A stretch of 64,000 bases of DNA. Source: Ehretia macrophylla (taxonomy: Eukaryota > Streptophyta > Magnoliopsida > Boraginales > Ehretiaceae). The notes under the pieces are model-generated. The model was not told the DNA's origin. It made no database searches and was given only the letters and a program-made list of their open reading frames with translations. The stretch is taken from assembly GCA_037974665.1 (NCBI GenBank), contig CM075775.1, positions 39,458,152 to 39,522,151 on the forward strand. The letters are read 5' to 3'. Positions 46,594 to 57,809 of this stretch are shown in pieces. The position numbers and the translations under genes were made by a program. Position 1 is the first letter of the stretch, and each line of letters opens with the position of its first letter.

Positions 46594-49397
46594 TTCCTCT
46601 ATAAGGTGTCACGCCGCCCCAACCCGACCTATAGAGGTTAGACTAGGGTGTGATCTAAACATTCATATCATTTCACGTACTTAATTGTTCATTAAGGTTT
46701 AACGCTTAACGTTAGCCTAGAACTCCAAAATTCTCCAGAAAATCTGCAGCATAACGGTTGTAATTGGCTCCTTAGTTTGACCTAATTTCCTAAACGCCTC
46801 AAAACTTTCAATCTCAAATTCGATTTCAACTAAGATTACTATTTATCACCAATTGAAATGCCTACTAGTTATTTCGAAGTCTCGTTCGATTAACAACCTA
46901 GCATGGCAACTATGTCTCGTTTGTTTGTCAATCCCTGTTACAAAAGTACTTGTTGATCTTAGCTTACCAATGAGTACCTGCTTAAGATTAGATAGATTCA
47001 TTTTACTTAACTCTTTTCTAGTACTTCATAAGCCTGCAGTAGTTACCAATCAAAGTAGCAAAACGAGCAAATAAGGTGTCTGTCTAGTTAATATCGGTAC
47101 AATTCAAAATTAGACCCCAAATTACAACGGGGGTCATTTACAATAACGACAACAAGTAACATAAGAAATAGTCTTCAAAGCAACATATTGTTCACAAAAT
47201 GGTCATAGACAAGTAAAGCACGTAGGGCAAGCAATCACTCCAAGGAGTCATCAATAGGCACGTTATCCTCGGGTACCTATTCCTGGTCTTCTTCACCTGA
47301 GATGATAAAAGAGGGTGAGTCCTTATGAACTCAGCGAGGGGGAACGAGAAATACGTTTTGAAACTCTTTTTCCGGTTAACTTATGAAAAACTGCTTTTGA
47401 AAACATGTCACGTATTACAAGCAATAAGGTACGCAAAGTATAAGAATCAAATTGAGCAACATATACAATTACCAATCATTTCAAGGATACGGTGAGCATT
47501 TGTTCTCAATATCAATTTTGATACGATTGTTGCGGCTGACTTCAATAATCTACTTATCGCTCCCATTTGGGTGTACTCCGGATGTACCCCAAAAATCTAC
47601 AACCCAACTCTCCGAGGGTGGAATGCCAAGCGAGAGAGGGAATTGGACCATGGTAGTCACGGTAGCACTGGCAAGCCCGATGCCGCCCAACGTGCGTGAA
47701 ACACTACCATGCCACAACGAAAGATTGCAACCTTGTATCCAATGCACATTTATAACATTTAACATATCACATTAGGAGGACAACAAAGTAGGTTGCCTCC
47801 GAGCAATTACAAGATCGCACGTTGACAAGTAAACACACGAAGCAAGTTTGACATGTAATTTCACTTGTAAAACGCATGGAGTTATATGAATATTAAATGG
47901 ACAGCCATGTAACACATGTGAATCAAGTCATAGAACTCATTTCAGGGTTCATGCAATCAAATAACAAGGTTATACAACATGCAACAACATCTACGTGGGA
48001 CCGGGTGCAAGAAAGGTCTACTTATCAACATGTAATTGTTGGAATCACATTTAGGGCTATAAAGACAACTACGGGCAGCCCATTAATCACACAAATAGAC
48101 ACAATAACCATAGGATTGATACTTAGCGAGTTTTCCTAGTCACTAGGGTTTCAATTCATGCTCACCCGTGCGATTAAGCCCCAAGTTGTCACGTAATTAA
48201 ACTCAAACCATGCATCGATTAATTAAAACACCCTCAAGCATTTAAAACAGTCCACACAACATCCAAGTGCCACAATCCCAAGCATTTAATACAACAAGAG
48301 AAGTTACAATAATTTTTAAAGCATGTCACTAGATGAAAACCTCACTGCAATGGTCTGTTTTCTTACAATCATTGAGACAAGCAAACAATCTAAAATTCCA
48401 GTGAACAAAATGTCAAATTAAATCTTAAGGAGTTAACTAAATCCAGAAACAAACCTCGCATCATTTGGAGTTCGGATTCAAGAGTTATAGCCAAAACCGT
48501 GAGACTACGCAAAACTGTCCATATTTGCACACATTTCAATACTTGTCATTTTTGAGGAATTTAGGGTCAGATTTAGCCTTAGTCTATTTCTGACAAAAAT
48601 GTCCAGAACTGAAAATTATAGTAGCATAAAAAATTTCACGCATTTTGGATATCATTTACTAAGTCAAAACTGGTTCGTTCTACAATGACAGTGAATCTGC
48701 CAAAACCTGCTTCATTTTCCCATATTCTCCAGATTTGAACACCTTTCGATGTTTTGCCATTTTGGGGACCTTAGAGTCAAAATTGGCTTTGGTCTATTTC
48801 TAAGAAAAATTCTCAAAACTTGCAAATCTAGTTATCTACCAATTTTCAAGCATTTTAAACATCATTTACCTGGTCAAATTCACTTCACTCCAACAAGTCA
48901 AAAGACTGTCATTTACGCGATTTCACCTATCTTCACATTCTAGCCAAATATCTTGCCATGCATGTTTACAAAAGCTTATGTACACACATAAATCACAAGT
49001 ACAGAGGTAAAAATAGACATTTAAAGGCATGCATGTGGTTTTTGAAAGCTTTTCAAAAGAGTTTTAGCCCTCACCTTAGCAAGACAACAATGAAGATGCA
49101 CAAAGCTCTTGATGATGCACAAGATCGACTTTTCTCCTTGCTTGGTCGAGAGATGACTTGAGATTCTTAATTCCTAGCTAAGTTACCATGTCCTTAGTAT
49201 GTGCATGTGGTTAGAACAAAAGAAAATGAAATAGAAGCTATCAAACATACCTATGCCGAAATGAAGGCTCTATGAGCTTGCATGTATGTCTTTTTGCATT
49301 CTAGCTTGCTTGGTCGAGTTCCTTAGTGGCTTGAAGGTCTTGATGAATCTTAGGATGATGAGATTAAGCCATGGAGAGTGAGATTGCAGCCAAGGCC

Positions 49398-49456
49398 TAG
49401 AGAGAAAGAGAAGAAATAAGAGAGTGAATGAGAGAAAGAGAGAATGTAAGAAAGAA
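49398..49456. repeat. GA-rich tract in LTR (5' LTR)
   Basis: Equivalent to the tracts at 40358 and 42755, with small differences in unit number. Confidence 0.75.
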
Positions 49457-49904
49457 ATGAAAGCTTTGAAGAGTTTTGATGCATGTGTCAGCTATGGGCT
49501 TGCAAATTTCAGAATTTGTGTCTTTAAGAGCATAATTTGAATCACCTTATCATGGGCAATTGAGTGTGTCGAGATTTTGGTGCATTGGGTAGGGTTTTGA
49601 GTCATTTTTTTATGCTTTGTGTCATAGGTTGTCTAAGTTTAATTTTGAAATTGCAAAGCATTGTCAAATGCTCCATGTGGTCGGCCAAGCTAGTGGAAAA
49701 TTATGAATTTTTGTCTTGGTTGAGCTTATTTTATTGCATGTGCTTGGAATATGCAAAAAGAATAAAGAATAAAGAATAAGAATGTTTAGCTTTTTGTGCA
49801 ATTTCGTCTTTTAGTGGGTTGAATTAGCATTTTAATATTAGTTAGTGGAGTTTGTAGGATTATTTTATAGTTTAGTACTTTGTGTAGGATTCTTTATCGA
49901 TTAG

Positions 49905-50384
49905 CATGTGGGCACGCTTTTCTATGTCTATGGCATGCGCTACGAGACACACACAGAAATTAATACGGGACACGAATCACGAGGTAGACACAAACTACGA
50001 GATAAGACACGAACTTCAAGACTAAGGCACGTACTTCAAGATTAATGCATGCAATCCTAGGTGAATGCACATAAACCAATACAAGGCACGTAATTCAATG
50101 CAATGCACGCAAATCAAGGCACGACTCTATATCTAGGTTAAGGTATGCAGTTCAAGGTTAGGGCACACGAAACAAGGTAACGCATGTACATCGAGGTCAG
50201 GGTACATATATCTAGGTATCACACGTCAATCGGAGATTAGGGCACACCATTCTAGGTTAAGGCATGAATGACGAAGCATGCACAAAAACCAAGACAGGGC
50301 ACGTAATCCAAGGTCAATCATATAATTCTTGGTCTATGGCACAGAAATTGAGGTGACAAACATTATTCGAGGTCGGGCATCACA
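49905..50384. repeat. Degenerate ~20-bp tandem repeat at LTR 5' end (5' LTR)
   Basis: The clearest version: successive units such as AAGGCACGTACTTCAAGATT, AATGCATGCAATCCTAGGTG and AACGCATGTACATCGAGGTC run to the LTR terminus. Units are 19-21 bases and heavily diverged. Confidence 0.8.
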
Positions 50385-53323
50385 GCAGCCCAGCAGGCTT
50401 GTTGCCCCTGTCGTAGAGCTCTTAGAGAGCTTCCCAACGGTATGTTGTACGCCACGTAAATCCTTACGGATCAAAAGTTATGGGCACCAGAGTGACGGAG
50501 ACCTGGTCCTAAGCCCCATGCCCTCGGTTTGCGGGCCCATCCTCTACGTGAGGTGAAGTTGTCTTGCCCAAGGTGTCGTGGGATTCGGTAATAGAAATGT
50601 GATGGATTAGGTTGTCATCCTTTATGCGGCTCACGACGTACGATCCGAGGCAGAAAAACTGCGTAAAAGAAGAAAATTATCCCGAAACTGAAGAAAACAT
50701 TCGATTTTGGATTTCAAAAATAGGCACAGCTGAGCAGTCTTGCAGCCCCCGTCATAAAGCTCTCACAGACCTTTCCAACGGTATGTTGTGCACCGCGTAA
50801 CTCCTTACGAATCAAAAGTTACGGGCACTAGAGCAAGAGAGACCTGGTCCCGAGCCCAATGCCCTCGGTTTGCGAGCCCAGCCTCTACGTGAAGCGAAGT
50901 TTTCTTGCCCAAGGTGCCATGGGATTCTATAATAGAGAAGTGATGTATTAGGTTGTCGTCCTTTTCGCGGCTCACGACGTATGATCCGGGATGGAAAAAC
51001 AGCGCAAAAAAAAGAAAAGTCTCCCGAAATTGATGCAAATGTTCGATTTTGGGCACTGAAAATAGGCATAGCAATGCAGGCTTATTGCCCCCGTCGTAGA
51101 GCTCTCAGAGAGCTTTCCAACAGTATACTATGCGCTGAGTAACGCCTTACGGATCAAAAGTTATGGGCACCGGAGCGACGGAGACATGGTCCTAAGCACC
51201 ACGCCCTCGGTATGCGGGCCCAGCCTCTACGTGAGGCGAAGTTGTCTTGCCCAAGGTGCAGTGGGATTCGGTAATAGAAATGTGATGGATTATGTTGTTG
51301 TCCTTTTTGCGACTCACGACGTACGATCCGAGACGGAAAAACAGCGTAAAAGAGGAAAAATGTCCCGAAACTGACAAAAACGTTCGATTTAGGGCTCTGA
51401 AAATAGGCATAACCAAGCAGGCTTGCTAGCCCCGTCGTAGAGCTCTCAAAGAGCTTTCCAACGGTATGCTGTGCACCTCGTAACTCTTTACGAATCAAAA
51501 GTTATAGGCACCGGAACAAAGGAGACCTAGTCCCAAGCACCACGACCTCAGTTTGCGGGCCCAGCCTCTATGTGAAGCGAAGATGTCTTGCCCAAGGTGC
51601 CGTGGATTCGGTAATAGAAATGTGTTGGATTATGTTATCGTCCTTTTCGCGGCTCACGACGTACGAACCGAGACCGAAAAATAGTGCAAAAGATGAAAAG
51701 TGTCCCGAAACTGATGAAAACATTCGATTTAGGGCTCCGAAAATAGGCGCAACCAAGCAGGCTTGTTGCCCCCGTCGTAGAGCTCTCAGAGAGCTTTCCA
51801 GTGGTATGCTGTGCTCCTCGTAACTCCTTACGAATCAAAAGTATGGGCACCGGAGCAAAGGAGACCTAGTCCTAAGCACCACGACCTCGGTTTGCGAGCC
51901 CAATCTCTACGTGAAGCGAAGTTGTCTTGCCTAAGGTGCCGTGGGATTCGGTAATAGAAATTTGATGGATTAGGTTGTCGTCCTTTTCGCGACTCACGAC
52001 GTACGATCTGGGACAGAAAAACAGCGCAAAAGAAAAAAGTGTCGCGAAACTGATGAAAACGTTCGATTTTGGGCTCCGAAAAAAGGCGCAACCAGGCAGG
52101 TTTGTTGCCCCCGTCATAGAGCTCTCAGAGAGCTTTCAAACGGTATGTTGTGAGCCGCTTAACTCTTTACGAATCAAAAGTTATGGGCATCGGAGCAAAG
52201 GAGACCTGGTCCTACGCCCCATGCCCTCGGTTTACGAGTCCAGCCTCTACGTGAAGCGAAGATGTCTTGCCCAAGGTGCCGTGGGATTCGGTAATAGAAA
52301 TGTGTTGGATTAGGTTATCGCCCTTTTCGCGGCTCACGACGTGCGATCCGGGATGAAAAAACAGCCCAAAAGAAGAAAAGATTCCCGAAACTGATGAATA
52401 CGTTCAATTTTGGGCTCTGAAAATAGGTGCAGCCGAGCAAGCTTGCTGCCCCCATCGTAGAGCTCTTAGAGAGCTTCCTAACAGTATGCTGTGCGCCGCG
52501 TAAATCCTTACGGATCGAAAGTTATGGGCATTGGAGCGACGGAGACCTGGTCCCAAGCCCCACACCCTCGGTTTGCGGGCCCAGCCTCTACGTGAGGCGA
52601 AGTTGTCTTGCCCAAGGTGTCATGGGATTCGGAAATAGAAATGTGATGATTAGGTTGTCGTCCTTTTTGCGGCTCACGACATACGATCTGGGGAGGAAAA
52701 ACTGTGTAAAAGAAAAAAAATTTCCCGAAACTGATGAAAATGTTCGATTTTGGGTTTTGAAAACAGGCGCAGCAAAGCACGCTTGTTGCCCCCGTTGTAG
52801 AGCTCTTAGAGAGCTTTCCAACGGTATACTGCGCGCCGCGTAACTCCTTAGGGATCAAAAGTTATGGACACCGGAGCGACGGAGACCTGGTCCTAAGCCC
52901 CATGCCCTCGGTTTGCGGGCCCAGGCTCTACGTGATGCGAAGTTGTCTTGCCCAAAGTGTAGTGAGATTCGGTAATAGAAATGTGATGGGTTAGGTTGTC
53001 GTCCTTTTTGCGGCTTACGACGTACGATCTGAGACGGAAAAACAGCGCAAAAGAAAAAATGTATCCCGAAACTAATGAAAACATTCGATTTAGGGCTCCG
53101 AAATCAGGCACAACCGAGCAGGCTTGCAGCCCCCGTCGTAGAGCTCTCAGATAGCTTTCCAACGAAATGTAGTGCGCCGCATAACTCCTTACGAATCAAA
53201 AGTTATGGGCACCGGAACAAAGGAGACCTGGTCCCAAGCTGCACTCCCTCGGTTTGTGAGCCCTGCCTCTACATGAAGCTAAGATGTCTTGCCCAAGGTG
53301 CCATGGAATTCGGTAATAGAAAT

Positions 53324-53549
53324 GTGATGTATTAAGTTGTCATCCTTTTCGCGGCTCACGACGTACGATTCGCGACGGAAAATCAGTTCAAAAGGAGAAA
53401 AGTGTCCCGAAACTAATGAAAACGTTCGATTTTGGGCACCGGAGCAAAGGAGACCTGGTCCCACACCCACGACCTCGGTTTACGGGCCCAGCCTCTACGT
53501 GAAGCGAAGATGTCTTGCCCAAGGTGCCGTGGGATTCGGTAATAGAAAT
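53324..53549. repeat. Shortened satellite monomer (115-bp deletion)
   Basis: The GTGATG anchors here are 226 bases apart instead of 341. GATTTTGGGC is followed directly by ACCGGAGCAAAGG; normally about 115 bases containing the dyad and the CAAAAGTTATGGGC block come between. GGGC occurs at both ends of the lost piece, so deletion between short repeats is likely. Confidence 0.85.
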
Positions 53550-54338
53550 GTGATGGATTAGATTGTCGTCCTTTTCGTGGCTCATGACGTACGATTCGGG
53601 CCGAAAAAATAGCGCATTAGAAGAAAAGTGTCCCAAAACTGATGAAAATGTTCGATTTTTGGCTTTGAAAATAGGCGTACCCGAGCAGGCTTGCTGCCCC
53701 CGTCGTAGGGCTCTTAGAGAGCTTCCCAACGGTATGTTGTGCGCCGCGTAACTCCTTACGTATCAAAAGTTATGGGCACCGGAGCGACGGAGACCCGGTC
53801 CCAAGCCCCACGCTGCAGGCCCAGCCTCTACGTGAGGTGAAGTTGTCTTGCCCAAGGTGCCGTGGGATTCGGCAATAGAAATGTGATAGATTAGGTTGTC
53901 GTCCTTTTCGTGGATCACGACGTATGATCTGGGATGAAAAAATAGCGCAAAAGAAGAAAAGTGTCTCGAATTTGATGAAAACGTTCAATTTTGGGCTCCG
54001 AAAATAGGCGCAGCCGAGCAGGCTTGCTGCCCCCGTCGTAGAGCTCTTAGTGAGCTTCCCAACAGTAAGCTGTGCGCCACGTAACTCCTTACTGATCAAA
54101 AGTTATGGGCACTGGAGCAACGGAGACCTGATCCCACCCCTCACGCCCTCGGTTTGCGGTCCCAACCTCTACGTGAAACGAAGATGTCTTGCCCAAGGTG
54201 CTATGGGATTCGGCAATAGAAATGTGATGTATTAGGTTGTCGTCCTTTTCGCGGCTCACAACTTACGATCCGGGACGGAAAAACAGTGCAAAAGTAGAAA
54301 AGTGTCCCGAAACAGATGAAAACGTTCGATTTTGGACA

Positions 54339-54343
54339 CCGAA
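54339..54343. other. Target-site duplication, left (CCGAA)
   Basis: Perfect match to 57805-57809. Joining the flanks gives GTTCGATTTTGGACACCGAAAATAGG-like text, an ordinary monomer. Confidence 0.93.
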
Positions 54344-57300
54344 TGTGAGGCCCGACCTCGATTTGCATGTGATATGTCGTTACGTGTGCCATAACCTAGA
54401 ATTGCTTGCCTTGACCTAGGTTTAAGAGTCGTGTCTCGTTTTATGTGCCTTGCATTGAATTACATGCATTCATTTAGGGTTGCGTGCATTTGCTTGGAAA
54501 ACGTGCATTCGTCTCATAGTTCGTGCTTTATCTCGTAGTGCATTCCCTAAACCTAGGAAAGCGTGTCCGCACGCTAATCAAGAAAGTATCTTACACGAAG
54601 CACTATATTATTAAGTAATCCTACAAACTCCACTAACTAATATTAAAATGCTAATTCAACTCACTAGAAGACGAAATTTCACCAAAAGCTAAACATTCTT
54701 ATTCTTTATTCTTTATTCTTTTGCACATCCCAAGCACACAATAAAATAAGCTCAAAACAAGACAAAAAAATTCAGAATTGAGCATGCTTGGCTGACCGCT
54801 TCTTGCATTTTAACAAGATTTCATAATTCAAAAATCATTCCTAGACAAGCCTATGACACAATGCATTAAAAAATGAAATAAAACACACCTACCAAGCTTC
54901 ACTTTCTCGACCAAAACACTCCATGCTTCCTCACATTTCAAGATTGCACAAGGACTAAGAGAATTTCAGAAATTTTGAAGCTCAAGGCCGACACATGCTT
55001 ACACCAACATTTCATTCTTCTCAAACATTCTCTCAAGCTCTCAATTCCTCTCTCTTTCAGCCAAGGCTGCTCCCTTAAGTCCCATAGCTTAAGTTCATCT
55101 CCTAAAGCTCACCAAGACACTCAAGGACCCTAGGGAGCTCGACCAAGCAAGCAAGAAGCAAGAATAGATGCATGCAAGCTCATAGAACACTCATTCGGCC
55201 CTAGGTATGTTTGATAGCTTTTCTTTCATCTCCCTTTTGTTCTAACCATATGCACATACTAAGGAAAAGGTAACTCAGCTAGGAATTAAAGACATCAAGC
55301 AATATCTCTTGGCCAAACAAGGAGAGAAGACCATTTGTGCATCTTCAAGAGTTTTGAGCATCATTTGTTGGCAATAGGCTAAGGTGAGGGTTAATCTTTC
55401 TTAAGAGCTTTCAAAAACCACATGCATGCCTTCATATGTCTATTTTTACCTCTGTACTTGTGGTATATGTGTGTACATGAGCTTTTGTAACCATGCATGG
55501 CAAGATATTTAGCTAGAATCTGAAGATAGGTGAAATCGCGAAAATGGCAGATTTCTGACTTGTTAGAACGAAGTGAATTTGGCCTGGTAGATGATTTTGA
55601 AAATGCATGAAAATTTGTAGGTGACTATTTTTTCGAGTTCTGAGAAGTTTTCGTAGAAATAGGCCAAGGCCAATTTTGACTCTATGGTCTTTAAAATGGC
55701 AAAACATCGAAGGGTGTCTAAATCTGGAAAATCTAGAAAATGAAGCAGGTTTTTGGCAGTTCACTGTCCTCGTAGAACGAACCAGTTTTGACTTAGTAAA
55801 TTATATCTAAAATGCATGAAATTTGGTAGGTTGCTATATTTTTCAGTTCTGGACATTTTTTCCAGAAATAGACCAAAGCCAATTCTGACCCTAAGACCCT
55901 CAAAAATAGAAAACATCGTAATGTGTCTAAAACTAGACAGTTTTGCGTAGTCTCATGGTTTTGGCCATAAATCCTAGGTCTGAACGCCAAATGAGGTGAG
56001 GTTTGTTTCTGGATTTAAATCACTCCTTAAGATTTAATTTGAAATTTTTCTCACTGGAATTGGAGATTGTTTTCTTGCCTAAATGATTGTGGGAAAATGG
56101 ACCATTTTGTTTAGTGATATGCTTTGAAAAATGTTGTAACTTCTCTTGTGGTAGTGAATGCTTGGGATTGTGGCACTTGGATGTTGTGTTGATTGTTTTG
56201 GATGATTGAGGGTGTTTTAATTAATTGATGCATGGCTTGAGTTTAATTACGTGACAAATTGAGGCTTAATTGCACGTGTAAGCATGAATTGAAACCCTAT
56301 TAACTATGAAATCTCGCTAAGTGATGATCATATGATTAATGTGTCTAAATGTGTGATTAGTGGGCTGCCTAAGAAATATTAAGTAGACTTTTCTTGCACC
56401 CGGTCTCATGTGGACGTCGTTACATGCTTGTATAAATTTATTACTTGATTGCGTGAACCCCGAAATGAGTTATATGACTTGATTCACATGTGTTACATGG
56501 CTGTCCGTTTAATATTCATATCACTCCATGAGCCTTACAAGTGAAATTACCTGTCATAGCATGCCTTGTGTGTTTACTTGTCAATGTGCGATCTTATAAC
56601 TACTTGGAGGCAGCCTACTTTGTTGTCCTCCTAATATGATATGTTAAATGTTATAAATGTTCATTGCATACAAGGTTGCAACCTTTTATTTTGGCATGGT
56701 AGCATTTCACGCACGCCGGGCGGCATTGGGCTTGCTGGTGCTACCGTGACTACCATGGTCTAATTCCCTCTCCCACTTGGCATTCCACCCTCGGAGAGTT
56801 GGGTCGTAAGTTTTCGGGGTACATCCGGAGTACACCCAAATGGGAGAGATAAGTGGATTATTGAAGTCGGCTGCAACAATCGTATCGAAATTGATATTGA
56901 GAGCAAATGCTCGCCGTATCCTTGAAATGATTGGTAATTATATTTGTTGCTCAATTTGATTCTTATACTTTGCGTACCTTATTACTTGTAATACGTGACA
57001 TGTTTTCAAAAAGGGGTTTTTCATAAGTTAACCGAAAAAAGAGTTTCAAAATGTATTTCTCGTTCCCCCTTACTGAGTTTATAAGGACTCACCCTCTTTT
57101 ATCATCACAGGTGAAGAAGATCAGGAATAAGTACTTGAGGAGCACGTGCCTATTGATGACTCCTTGGAGTGATTGTCTGCCCTACGTGTCTTACTTGACT
57201 ATGGCTATTTTGTGAACGATATGTTGTATTGAAGACTATTTCTTAAGTTGTTTGCTGTCGTTATTGTAAAAGACCCCCGTTATAATTTGGGGTATAATTT

Positions 57301-57804
57301 TGGTTTGTATTGATGATAACTAGACAGACACTCTTTTGGTCATTTTGCTATCACTACTTGGTTAGTAACTATTACAGGCTTATGAAGTATTAGGCAAGGA
57401 ATCAAGTAAAATGAATCTATCCAATCTTAAGCAGGTACTCATTTGTAGACTAAGATCAATAGGTACTTGTGTAACAGGAATTGACACATGAACGAGACAT
57501 AGTTATCTTGCTAGGTTGTTAATAAAATGAGACTTCGAGATAATCAGTAGGCATGTCGATTGGTGATAAATAGTAATCTTAGTTAGAATCGAATTTAAGA
57601 TTGAAAGTTTTGAGGCATTTAGGAAATTAGGTCAAACTAAAGAGCCAATTATAGCCGTTATGCTGCCAGTTTTCTGGAGAATCTTTTGGAGTTCTAGGCT
57701 AACGTTAAGCGTTAAACCTTAATGAACGATTAAGTACATGAAATGATATGAATGTTTAGATCATACCCTAGTCTAACCTCTATAGGTCGGGTTGGGGCGT
57801 GACA
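54344..57804 (+). mobile_element. Solo LTR of the same retrotransposon family
   Basis: A 3461-bp element from TGTGAGGCCCGACC to GGTTGGGGCGTGACA. It is the reverse complement of the LTRs at 34607-43726 and 46607-50384 along its whole length, in opposite orientation to the main element. There is no interior, PBS or PPT, and a perfect CCGAA duplication flanks it, which is the mark of LTR-LTR recombination that removed the interior and one LTR. It shows more differences from the other LTRs than they show from each other, and its terminal 20-bp repeat block is shorter (54344 to about 54590, roughly twelve units). It is probably an older insertion. Short frames (for example 55513-55990 and 56760-56954, minus) are not genes. 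Confidence 0.93.
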
Positions 57805-57809
57805 CCGAA
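57805..57809. other. Target-site duplication, right (CCGAA)
   Basis: Partner of 54339-54343; it runs into CCGAAAATAGGCACAAATGG of the satellite. Confidence 0.93.

Larger units (their letters stand above)
43727..46606 (-). other. Non-coding interior of the retrotransposon
   Basis: The 2880 bases between PPT and PBS. An autonomous element of this class would carry gag and pol here, usually 4-6 kb. No reading frame above about 62 codons is present, and I recognise no protease, reverse transcriptase, integrase or chromodomain remnant. The segment is nonetheless well conserved with the interior part of the nested relative (35800-38157), so it was inherited as a unit rather than being debris. Apart from the PBS, PPT and a palindrome beside the PPT, I see no defined site. 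Confidence 0.85.
34607..50384 (-). mobile_element. LARD-like non-autonomous LTR retrotransposon
   Basis: A 15.8-kb insertion flanked by 5-bp duplications. Read on the minus strand: 5' LTR 50384-46607 (3778 bp, starts TGTGATGCCCGACC, ends GGCGTGACA), PBS at 46593-46582, non-coding interior to 43727, polypurine tract 43739-43727, then a 3' LTR 43726-34607 split by a nested element at 35679-41267. Without the nested element it would be about 10.2 kb. No gag, protease, reverse transcriptase, RNase H or integrase reading frame is present; the longest frames are short and differ between the two LTRs. Known: LTRs of several kb with a non-coding interior define LARDs (large retrotransposon derivatives), which rely on proteins from an autonomous partner. 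The PBS and the PPT-proximal sequence suggest descent from a Ty3/gypsy element, perhaps a chromovirus; this is inference. The DNA is visibly richer in A and T than the satellite. Confidence 0.92.
46607..50384 (-). repeat. 5' LTR of the main element
   Basis: The longest complete LTR in the window, 3778 bp. Compared with the 3' LTR it has three extra bases at its inner end and about 240 bases (47806-48045) missing from the other. That extra block is also present, inverted, in the solo LTR (about 56390-56600), so the 3' LTR has the deletion. Elsewhere the two LTRs differ by scattered single bases and long parts are identical, so the insertion is fairly recent. Enhancer and promoter elements must lie here but I could not assign a TATA box with confidence. 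Short frames at 47452-47775 and 49564-49779 are not genes. Confidence 0.92.
50385..54343. repeat. Tandem satellite array, segment 2
   Basis: Continues segment 1 after the retrotransposon. It starts with the GCAGC target duplication and runs into the CCGAA duplication of the solo LTR, about 11.6 monomers. Monomers are of several types with no clear short-range HOR. One monomer is shortened at 53440, and another has lost eleven bases near 53812 (CACGC joined to TGCAGGCCC). No gene is visible; the 138-codon plus-strand frame at 52427-52843 is an effect of repetition. Confidence 0.95.

Noticed and set aside
43727-46606. Pararetrovirus or viral insertion in the interior
   Set aside because: No movement-protein, coat or reverse-transcriptase frame is present, and LTRs with PBS and PPT explain the structure.
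54344-57804. Separate, unrelated transposon
   Set aside because: Its complement matches the main element's LTR from end to end, with the same termini, so it is a solo LTR of that family.
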